Made by a program: the position numbers and the translations under genes. A model generated the notes under the pieces. That model had not been told where the DNA came from. It saw only the letters and a list, made by a program, of their open reading frames with translations, and made no database searches. Below are positions 57,811-64,000 of a DNA stretch of 64,000 nucleotides, piece by piece. Positions within the stretch are counted from its first letter, which is position 1. Each line of letters opens with the position of its first letter. This stretch comes from Rhodomicrobium sp. R_RK_3 (GTDB taxonomy: Bacteria; Pseudomonadota; Alphaproteobacteria; Rhizobiales; Rhodomicrobiaceae), in the NCBI RefSeq assembly GCF_002198715.1, contig NZ_MWLK01000006.1, positions 286,486-350,485 on the forward strand, read 5' to 3'.

Positions 57811-58248
57811 CTAATGCGCGACGCCGCGGCCGTCTTTCTTGACGAGACGGACAAGCACGTCGATGCGCGAGATTTCCATGCCCTCGGGCGGCTGCGGCAC
57901 CGACAGAACCGGCAGCGTGTCGCCCTCGATATCCATCAGCACGCCGTCATGCTCGTAATAGAAATGATGGTGGTCCGAGGTGTTGGTGTCGAAATAGGTC
58001 TTCGAGCCCTCGATCGCCACCTCGCGCAGCAGCCCGGCTTCGGTGAACTGGTGCAGCGTGTTGTAGACCGTCGCCAGCGAGACCGGGATGCGATCGCGCA
58101 CGGCCTCGTCATGCAGCATCTCGGCGGTGACATGGCGGTCGCCCGCGCTGAACAGCAGCACGCCAAGCGCCACGCGCTGCCGCGTCGGGCGCAGACCGGC
58201 CGACTTGAGGCGCTCGGCCATCGCATGGTCGGAGATAGGTCGGGTCAT
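57811..58248 (-). CDS. irrA: Iron response regulator Irr (Fur family)
   Basis: A 145-residue Fur-superfamily regulator that represses haem synthesis and other iron-rich processes at low iron in rhizobia. The N-terminal winged helix is SAGLRPTRQRVALGVLLFSA and PVSLATVYNTLHQFTEAGLL. The haem and metal-binding stretch SDHHHFYYEHDG carries the HHH motif typical of Irr. The Bradyrhizobium-type N-terminal haem regulatory motif is not seen. ATG at 58248 is chosen. It is divergent from fabA, the conserved irrA/fabAB arrangement, and convergent with moeB. Confidence 0.93.
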   Translation of the reverse strand: MTRPISDHAMAERLKSAGLRPTRQRVALGVLLFSAGDRHVTAEMLHDEAVRDRIPVSLATVYNTLHQFTEAGLLREVAIEGSKTYFDTNTSDHHHFYYEHDGVLMDIEGDTLPVLSVPQPPEGMEISRIDVLVRLVKKDGRGVAH

Positions 58249-58438
58249 CGGCGTGGTATGGTCCTTGCGTGGGATCGCTAAAAATATATTGTGTCGTCGC
58301 CGTGATAGCAACTATATGCTCATTTGTCGCCTTCCCGTAAGAGCAATGGCGGGCTTTTATCGCGCCGCCGGGTTATGATAGATAACGACGCTCGAAGGGA
58401 ATAGTCCCTCTCCCGATCAGAAATGGTATCGAGATACG
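58249..58438. promoter_or_regulatory. Divergent irrA-fabA promoter region
   Basis: 190 bases. AT-rich TAAAAATATATTGTG near 58270 is a plausible irrA promoter element. I could not find a convincing Irr box (ICE motif) by eye. Confidence 0.35.
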
Positions 58439-58975
58439 ATGGCTGAACGCCAACAGGCATACGACTATAACGACCTCCTGGCCTGCGGGCGGGGCGAGAT
58501 GTTCGGTCCCGGCAACCCGCAATTGCCGTTGCCGCCCATGCTGATGTTCGATCGCATCACCCATATTTCGGAGACCGGGGGCGAGCACGACAAGGGCCAG
58601 ATCGTCGCCGAACTGGACGTGAAGCCCGATCTTTGGTTCTTTGCCTGCCACTTCAAGGGCGATCCGGTCATGCCGGGCTGCCTCGGTCTCGATTCGCTGT
58701 GGCAGATGCTGGGCTTCTTTCTCGGCTGGGTCGGCGGCCAGGGGCGCGGACGGGCGCTCGGCGTCGGCGAGGTGAAATTCTCCGGCATGGTCACGCCGAC
58801 GGTCAGGAAGCTGGAATATTTCGTCGACCTGAAGCGGGTGATCAGGCGCCGCCTGACGCTGGGCATCGGCGACGGCCGTCTGACCGCGGACGGCAACACG
58901 ATCTATCTGGCCAAGGATTTGCGGGTCGGTCTGTTCGATGCCTCGTCCGAGGGAAGCGTCCCAGCCAGCCTTTAG
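58439..58975 (+). CDS. fabA: 3-hydroxydecanoyl-ACP dehydratase/isomerase
   Basis: A 178-residue hot-dog-fold enzyme that dehydrates 3-hydroxydecanoyl-ACP and isomerises it to the cis-3 isomer, starting unsaturated fatty acid synthesis. His71 in [16 protein letters not shown] and Asp85 in [15 protein letters not shown] form the catalytic pair. [12 protein letters not shown] is also typical. It heads the fabA-fabB-fabI unit, with a 314-base gap before fabB. Confidence 0.96.
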   Translation: MAERQQAYDYNDLLACGRGEMFGPGNPQLPLPPMLMFDRITHISETGGEHDKGQIVAELDVKPDLWFFACHFKGDPVMPGCLGLDSLWQMLGFFLGWVGGQGRGRALGVGEVKFSGMVTPTVRKLEYFVDLKRVIRRRLTLGIGDGRLTADGNTIYLAKDLRVGLFDASSEGSVPASL

Positions 58976-59289
58976 TGGATCGATCCGTCGAGAGTGGCCC
59001 GTTTTGCAGCCGATCGCGCCGGGACGAATGGGCGTGATCCGCAAAAGTGTCCACTGGTTTTACGATCGAGATTGTGCGCGAGCTAAGCAGCCGGAGTCCC
59101 ATTCCCACGCCTTCGAGGATGGATGAGGCTTCGGCGCATTTCCAGGTCAATCGCCATGCGGTTGCCCGGGCGGTGCAACGAGATAGAGTTGGGGCCGTTC
59201 ACGCCGCTCGCGGCGCTGAGGGGCTTCGGCGCGTGGCCGGGCTCTGATGCGGAGGCCATGGCTGCAATGAGGAGGCAAGAGGGGTTTCC
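58976..59289. other. Gap between fabA and fabB
   Basis: 314 bases with no credible gene. GCAAAAGTGTCCACTGGTTT at about 59041-59060 resembles a dispersed alphaproteobacterial intergenic repeat. AGGAGG near 59271 serves fabB. The region may carry a second promoter. Confidence 0.35.
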
Positions 59290-60507
59290 ATGAGACGCGT
59301 CGTGGTTACAGGCTTGGGCATCGTGTCCTCGATCGGCAATAACGCCCAGGAGGTGCTTGCATCACTGCGCGAGGGCCGCTCCGGCATCGTCAGGGCCAAG
59401 GAATATGCCGAACTGGGCTTCCGCTGCCAGGTGCATGGCGCGCCGACGATCGACTGGGAAGCCCAGGTCGACCGCAAGGTGCGCCGCTTCATGGGCGACG
59501 GAGCGGGTTGGAATTACGTCTCCATGCAGCAGGCGATCCAGGATGCCGGGCTCGAGGACAAGGAGATCTCGCACGAGCGCACCGGCCTGATCATGGGCTC
59601 GGGCGGCCCGTCCACCCGCGCCATCGTGCAGGCGGCGGACACGACCCGCTCCAAGGGGCCGCGCAAGGTCGGCCCCTTCGAAGTCCCCAAGGCGATGTCG
59701 AGCACCAATTCGGCGACGCTGGCGACGCCGTTCAAGATCAAGGGCGTCAACTATTCGATCTCCTCGGCCTGCTCGACCTCGGCCCATTGCATCGGCAACG
59801 GCACCGAGCTGATCCAGTGGGGCAAGCAGGACATCGTCTTCGCCGGCGGCGGCGAGGAGCTCGACTGGACCCTCTCGGTGCTGTTCGATTCCATGAACGC
59901 CATGTCCTCCGACTTCAACGACACCCCGGCCAAGGCCAGCCGCGCCTATGACCTGAAGCGCGACGGCTTCGTCATCGCCGGCGGCGGCGGCGTGCTGGTG
60001 CTGGAGGAGCTGGAGCACGCCAAGGCGCGCGGGGCCAAGATCTACGCCGAAGTCTCCGGCTATGGCGCGACCTCCGACGGCTATGACATGGTGCAGCCGT
60101 CCGGAGAGGGCGCGGTGCGCTGCATCCAGCTCGCCATGCAGGGGCTCCCCGGCAAGGTCGACTACATCAACCCGCACGCCACTTCGACGCCGATCGGCGA
60201 TCTGAAGGAGATCGAGGCGATCCGCGAGGTGTTCGGCAGCGACATGCCGCCGATCTCGGCGACCAAATCGCTGACCGGCCATTCGCTGGGCGCCGCGGGC
60301 GTGCAGGAGGCGATCTATTCGCTGTTGATGATGAAAGGCGGCTTCATCTGCGAATCGGCCAATATCGAGGAACTCGACCCCGCCTTCAACGATGTGCCTA
60401 TCGTCCGGGAGCGTCTGGACAACGTCGAGTTAAACTGCGTAATGTCGAACAGTTTTGGCTTCGGGGGGACGAACGCCACACTGGTCTTCACTCGCTATAA
60501 TGGCTGA
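59290..60507 (+). CDS. fabB: Beta-ketoacyl-ACP synthase I
   Basis: A 405-residue condensing enzyme that elongates acyl-ACP, including the unsaturated branch started by FabA. The Cys161-His-His triad is visible: [30 protein letters not shown] and [13 protein letters not shown]. The N-terminus [20 protein letters not shown] and C-terminus [16 protein letters not shown] are standard. A strong AGGAGG ribosome binding site precedes it. fabI follows after 55 bases. Confidence 0.96.
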   Translation: MRRVVVTGLGIVSSIGNNAQEVLASLREGRSGIVRAKEYAELGFRCQVHGAPTIDWEAQVDRKVRRFMGDGAGWNYVSMQQAIQDAGLEDKEISHERTGLIMGSGGPSTRAIVQAADTTRSKGPRKVGPFEVPKAMSSTNSATLATPFKIKGVNYSISSACSTSAHCIGNGTELIQWGKQDIVFAGGGEELDWTLSVLFDSMNAMSSDFNDTPAKASRAYDLKRDGFVIAGGGGVLVLEELEHAKARGAKIYAEVSGYGATSDGYDMVQPSGEGAVRCIQLAMQGLPGKVDYINPHATSTPIGDLKEIEAIREVFGSDMPPISATKSLTGHSLGAAGVQEAIYSLLMMKGGFICESANIEELDPAFNDVPIVRERLDNVELNCVMSNSFGFGGTNATLVFTRYNG

Positions 60508-60562
60508 GCGTTCGGTTCTGCGGCAAGCCGCCGCCAAGCATTAATCTGACACCGAGAGCAAC

Positions 60563-61483
60563 ATGACAGGCATCGATATCGCCAAGCCGGGCCCACTGAT
60601 GGCGGGCAAGCGTGGGCTCATAATGGGGGTCGCCAACGACCGTTCAATCGCCTATGGCATTGCGCGGGTGCTGGCCGGGCACGGCGCCGAACTCGCTTTC
60701 ACCTATCAGGGCGACGCCTTCGGCCGCCGCGCGGTGCCGCTCGCCGAGGCGCTGGGCGGCACGATCATCTCGCCCTGCGATGTCATGGACCTCAATTCGG
60801 TCGATTCGGTGTTCAAGGAGATCCGCGAGAAATGGGGCTCGCTGGATTTCGTCGTCCATGCGCTGGCCTTTTCCGACCGCAACGAGCTGAAGGGCCGCTA
60901 CGCCGACACCAGCCGCGAGAATTTCACCAACACCATGGTGATCTCCTGCTTCTCCTTCACCGAGGTCGCCAAGCGCGCCGCCGACCTGATGCCGCATGGC
61001 GGTTCGCTGATCACGCTGACCTATGCCGGCTCGATGCGCGTGGTGCCGCGCTATAATGTGATGGGCGTGGCCAAGGCGGCGCTGGAAGCCTCCGTCCGCT
61101 ATCTGGCGATGGACCTGGGGCCGCAGAACATCCGCGTCAACGCGCTCTCGCCCGGACCGATGCGCACCCTCGCCGGCGCCGGCATCTCCGACGCGCGCGT
61201 GCTGTTCAATTTCCAGAAGATGCACTCCCCGCTCGGCCGCACCCCGACGCTCGACGAAGTCGGCGGCTCGGCGCTGTATCTGCTGTCGGATCTGTCGACG
61301 GCGGTGACGGGCGAGATCCACTATGTGGATAGCGGTTACAACACCGTCTCGATGCCGCGCCCGGAGACCATCAAGGAAACCGGCGAAGGCACGGCGGTCT
61401 CCGCGAACGGCAATGGCAGCAACGGCAATGGCGGACATCATTTGCCGCCGGACGAACCGATCAAGGCGCAGGCCGCGGAATAA
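60563..61483 (+). CDS. fabI: Enoyl-ACP reductase (NADH)
   Basis: A 306-residue short-chain dehydrogenase reducing trans-2-enoyl-ACP. The N-terminus has GKRGLIMGVANDRSIAYGIA. The catalytic Tyr and Lys lie in TYAGSMRVVPRYNVMGVAKA (Tyr-x6-Tyr-x6-Lys pattern). LSPGPMRTLAGAGISD is the substrate loop. The C-terminus is extended by about 40 residues of low complexity (SANGNGSNGNGG), longer than Escherichia coli FabI (262 residues). It completes the fabA-fabB-fabI unit. Confidence 0.95.
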   Translation: MTGIDIAKPGPLMAGKRGLIMGVANDRSIAYGIARVLAGHGAELAFTYQGDAFGRRAVPLAEALGGTIISPCDVMDLNSVDSVFKEIREKWGSLDFVVHALAFSDRNELKGRYADTSRENFTNTMVISCFSFTEVAKRAADLMPHGGSLITLTYAGSMRVVPRYNVMGVAKAALEASVRYLAMDLGPQNIRVNALSPGPMRTLAGAGISDARVLFNFQKMHSPLGRTPTLDEVGGSALYLLSDLSTAVTGEIHYVDSGYNTVSMPRPETIKETGEGTAVSANGNGSNGNGGHHLPPDEPIKAQAAE

Positions 61484-61526
61484 CGTCGCCGCGCCTGCAG
61501 CCCGCCGAGCCGGCATCTATCGCCCT

Positions 61527-62075
61527 CTAATTGAGCTTTTCGCCCGGATAGGCGCCCCAGACCATGTCCTGGCGGATATAGCCGGCGACGCCGCCCGCCG
61601 TGATCTTGCACCACTCGCCGTCGCAGCCGGCCACGTCGCCCAGCACGCCCGGCGACAGCCTCGCCTCGACCGCCGAGGATCTGACCGCCGATTCGTAGAG
61701 CTCGATGCTGCGATTCTTGGCCTCCCAGGGCGCCACCAGCACCGTCCGCCGCCCGCTCAGCAGCGTGCCGATCACCCAGCCGGTCGCGCCCTCGCTGTCG
61801 CGCACCTGCCGCCAGACGTCGAATTCGGCGATCACCTCGACCGGCAGCCCCGCCCGCCGGAACACCCAGGACACGGCGTGATCCCAGCCCGGCCCCTTGC
61901 GCACATTCACCTCATCGGCCTTCAGGCTGACGAAGCGCGGCGTCGGCTGGCCGCTGCTCGGCCCCTTTTTGCGCGAATTGAGGTCGATGGTCGCCCGCTG
62001 CGCGCCCGCCGGCCCCACAAACGGCGCGCCGGTCAGGAACAGAATGAGGGCCAGGCTGATCGCGATGCGGCTCAA
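61527..62075 (-). CDS. Exported SH3 domain protein
   Basis: A 182-residue periplasmic protein with a signal peptide (IAISLALILFLTGAPFVGPAGA before QRA) and two bacterial SH3-type folds: FVSLKADEVNVRKGPGWDHA with WRQVRDSEGATGWVIGTLLS, and a second degenerate one ending GCDGEWCKITAGGVAGYIRQ. The pattern matches the SH3_4/DUF1058-type proteins found beside D-2-hydroxyacid dehydrogenase genes in rhizobia. A peptidoglycan-binding role is usual for the fold. It is divergent from the dehydrogenase. Confidence 0.88.
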   Translation of the reverse strand: MSRIAISLALILFLTGAPFVGPAGAQRATIDLNSRKKGPSSGQPTPRFVSLKADEVNVRKGPGWDHAVSWVFRRAGLPVEVIAEFDVWRQVRDSEGATGWVIGTLLSGRRTVLVAPWEAKNRSIELYESAVRSSAVEARLSPGVLGDVAGCDGEWCKITAGGVAGYIRQDMVWGAYPGEKLN

Positions 62076-62261
62076 TGGTCACCTCCTTTGGCGCTGATCG
62101 CTGGATGCAGGCGCCTTAATGGGGTGAGCCGCGCTTTCTGGCAAGCCATCTCCTGCTTTGTCATCGCCGCCGGCTTCTGGTAAACAATAGGGCAGCTTTT
62201 GCCGGATGTTCTATTCGCGCTTCCATTCGAAGACGACGCCCCCTCCCGAGAGAGATCTTGC

Positions 62262-63254
62262 ATGAATTCCGAAAAGCCTCTCGTCATCGTCACCCGAAAA
62301 TTACCGCATCCGGTCGAGGCGCGGATGCGCGAATTGTTCGACGCCCAGTTCAATCCGGAAGACCGGGTGATGACGCGGGACGATCTCGTCCGCGCCGTGC
62401 AGAGCGCCTCGGTCCTCGTGCCGACCGTCACCGACCGCATCGACCGGACGGTGCTGTCGCAGAGCGGCCCGAAATTGAAGCTGATCGCCAATTTCGGCAC
62501 CGGCGTCGACAATATCGATCTGGAGACCGCGCGCAACCGGGGCATCATCGTTACCAACACGCCAGGCGTCCTGACCGAGGACACCGCCGACATGACCATG
62601 GCGCTGATCCTCGCCGTGCCGCGCCGTCTGGCGGAAGGCGCGCGCTTCCTGAAGGAGAACGCGGCGGAGTGGCGCGGCTGGTCGCCGACCTGGATGCTCG
62701 GCCACCGCATCTACGGCAAGAAGCTCGGCATCATCGGCATGGGCCGCATCGGCCAGGCCGTCGCGCGCCGGGCCAAGGCCTTCGGCCTCGACATCAACTA
62801 TCACAACCGCCGCCATGTCGCGCCCGACATCGAGACGGCGCTCGGCGCCACCTATTGGGAAAGCCTCGACCAGATGCTGGCCCATGTCGACATCGTCTCG
62901 GTGAACTGCCCGCACACGCCCGCGACCTTCCATCTGCTGTCGGCGCGGCGGCTGAAGCTGTTGCAGCCCACGGCCTATGTGGTGAACACGGCGCGCGGCG
63001 AGGTCATCGACGAGAATGCGCTCGCCCGCATGATCGAGGCCAAGGAGATCGCGGGCGCCGGGCTCGATGTCTTCGAGAACGAACCGGCGATCAATCCGCG
63101 CCTTTTGAAGAGCAACCAGGTCGTGGTGCTGCCGCATATGGGCTCGGCGACGCTGGAGGGCCGCATCGACATGGGCGAGAAGGTCATCATCAACGTGAAG
63201 ACCTTCCTCGACGGCCACACGCCGCCCGACCGCGTGCATCCGGCGATGTTCTGA
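62262..63254 (+). CDS. D-2-hydroxyacid dehydrogenase (glyoxylate/hydroxypyruvate reductase type)
   Basis: A 330-residue NAD(P)H enzyme. The cofactor motif is LGIIGMGRIGQAVARRAKAF. The catalytic Arg is in VVNTARGEVIDENALA, the Glu in AGAGLDVFENEPAINPRLL, and the His in QVVVLPHMGSATLEGR. FGTGVDNIDLETARNRGIIV is the substrate-domain signature. Glycerate dehydrogenase or glyoxylate/hydroxypyruvate reductase (GyaR) activity is the usual assignment. ATG 62262 follows GAGAGA; an upstream in-frame ATG at 62199 is less likely. Confidence 0.9.
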   Translation: MNSEKPLVIVTRKLPHPVEARMRELFDAQFNPEDRVMTRDDLVRAVQSASVLVPTVTDRIDRTVLSQSGPKLKLIANFGTGVDNIDLETARNRGIIVTNTPGVLTEDTADMTMALILAVPRRLAEGARFLKENAAEWRGWSPTWMLGHRIYGKKLGIIGMGRIGQAVARRAKAFGLDINYHNRRHVAPDIETALGATYWESLDQMLAHVDIVSVNCPHTPATFHLLSARRLKLLQPTAYVVNTARGEVIDENALARMIEAKEIAGAGLDVFENEPAINPRLLKSNQVVVLPHMGSATLEGRIDMGEKVIINVKTFLDGHTPPDRVHPAMF

Positions 63255-63398
63255 GCGCGGAAGCCGCCGGATCGACTCTTAACGCTTTGCCGAGTTTGGG
63301 ATTTCGGGTTAACTGCCGCGGGCGGCCGGCTGTCCCGGCCGATGGGGATATGCGCGGCGCGGTCTGGCGCGCGGCGGCAATGTGTGGGGGAAGTTGCG

Positions 63399-63848
63399 AT
63401 GGACGCGGCAGGCTTGCTCGAAGCCATGGTGGAGACCGGCAATCAGATCGACAGCGAATGGCAGATGTATATCGTCGTGCATCTGGGGCTGTTCTGGTTC
63501 TTCTTCCTGGTGCATCGCCCGCTCTTGCTGATCGAGCGCGGCGTGGCCCTGTTCGCCTATGGCGCCTTCGCCTTCATCAACGGCAACGGCTTGATCAGCA
63601 CCTATAATCTCATCGAAGCCATGCGCCTCGACCTCATCACCCGGCTCAAGGCCGACATGAGCAGCGCGCCGCAAACCGCCACGGCGCTCGCCAATGTTTA
63701 TTACGGCGATCGCACCGAGACCATCCTGATCACCCATGTCGGCGCCTTCTTCGTCGTCGCGATCTTCCTGCTGTTCCGCAATGTGATGATCCGCCGGTAT
63801 CAGAAGGTCTTCCCCGGCGCGGTGAGCACCGGCGGGTTGTTGGACTAA
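63399..63848 (+). CDS. Hypothetical membrane protein
   Basis: A 149-residue protein with two or three membrane helices: MYIVVHLGLFWFFFLVHRPL, RGVALFAYGAFAFINGNGLI, and ITHVGAFFVVAIFLLFRNVM near the C-terminus. A polar region (RLKADMSSAPQTATALANVY) lies between the second and third. I do not recognise the family. ATG 63399 opens into MDAAGLLEAMVETGNQIDSE. It stands alone after the dehydrogenase (144-base gap). Confidence 0.7.
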   Translation: MDAAGLLEAMVETGNQIDSEWQMYIVVHLGLFWFFFLVHRPLLLIERGVALFAYGAFAFINGNGLISTYNLIEAMRLDLITRLKADMSSAPQTATALANVYYGDRTETILITHVGAFFVVAIFLLFRNVMIRRYQKVFPGAVSTGGLLD

Positions 63849-63901
63849 GCAGGCCCGGCGGCCTCGCGACTATTCCGATCGCGCCATAATCCGGTGCGGC
63901 C

Positions 63902-63946
63902 TAACCCTCTCCCTTGGGAGACCTTTGCGTATCGAAGGTCCTCTCC
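63902..63946. repeat. Family C-like element
   Basis: TAACCCTCTCCCTTGGGAGA and AGGTCCTCTCC form a degenerate member of the CCCTCTCCC-type repeat near the right edge. Confidence 0.4.
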
Positions 63947-63947
63947 C

Positions 63948-64000
63948 CGTCGTCCCGGACGGCCGTCAGGCCGAGCCGGGACCCAATCCTATTTCCGCTA
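63948..64000. repeat. Dispersed imperfect inverted repeat, family A copy 5, cut by window edge
   Basis: CGTCGTCCCGGACGGCCGTC and CCGAGCCGGGACCCAATCC match the left half of family A elements at 25.8 and 32.4 kb. Confidence 0.6.

Overview
This window looks like a stretch of chromosome from a GC-rich alphaproteobacterium, most likely of the order Hyphomicrobiales (Rhizobiales). The signs are irrA divergent from fabA-fabB-fabI, sdhE-mfd divergent from recG, a cpdR response regulator beside a PodJ-like polarity protein, an NDUFA12-type complex I accessory subunit, a TauE/SafE plus TIGR02186 pair, class II (B12-dependent) nrdJ, and a porin with a short N-terminal coiled coil. I saw no phage, insertion sequence, CRISPR array or rRNA operon. 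Apart from one tRNA-Leu the window is mostly housekeeping genes, with a few accessory islands.

Layout. 1-3.3 kb: an AprA/FrdA-like flavoprotein (frameshifted, running off the left edge) divergent from an SsuA-type sulfonate-binding protein. 3.4-8.1 kb: a hypothetical gene, tRNA-Leu(GAG), lipB, an isocitrate lyase/PEP mutase family protein, a thiolase and an NDUFA12-family protein. 8.7-13.3 kb: nrdJ and an unknown gene. 13.4-17.3 kb: cpdR, yjbQ and a PodJ-like Sel1/peptidoglycan-binding protein. 17.5-24 kb: TauE/SafE with its TIGR02186 partner, a cysteine hydrolase, a LysE exporter, a GNAT enzyme, a PdeM-like protein with altered active-site motifs, a DUF6460 protein and a MATE exporter. 24-32 kb: pyrD, a DUF952 gene, mfd and sdhE, divergent from recG. 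32.5-37.7 kb: glmU, glmS, a GNAT enzyme, a SPOR protein and a DUF2892 protein. 37.7-39.1 kb: a porin. 39.4-48.3 kb: a signalling island. 48.4-55 kb: globin, lepA, a decayed ParD/ParE pair, nnrU, a DUF1289 gene, dps, an unknown gene and a YqhA-like gene. 55-64 kb: coaBC, dut, moeB, irrA, fabA, fabB, fabI, an SH3 protein, a D-2-hydroxyacid dehydrogenase and a membrane protein.

The most unusual region is 39.4-48.3 kb. A receiver-TackOD1 zinc-ribbon regulator and an HlyD-like membrane adaptor lie divergent from five phosphorelay genes: a HAMP kinase, a kinase with an ethylene-receptor-like membrane domain, a receiver-PAS-PAS kinase, a lone receiver and an Hpt protein. The locus has no DNA-binding output. 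In the second kinase the ethylene-receptor positions are preserved with exact spacing (D, I, P, I, H), but the copper-ligand Cys is Thr and the Tyr is Phe. It is a candidate undescribed multi-component sensory system, possibly controlling an envelope or polysaccharide function through the HlyD-like protein.

Three families of imperfect inverted repeats are scattered between genes. One family (arms reading ATTCCCGCGAAAGCGGGAAT or close) occurs three times, each time between convergent genes. A decayed tandem duplication of the mfd 3' end and the DUF952 5' end is visible at 25.4-25.9 kb.
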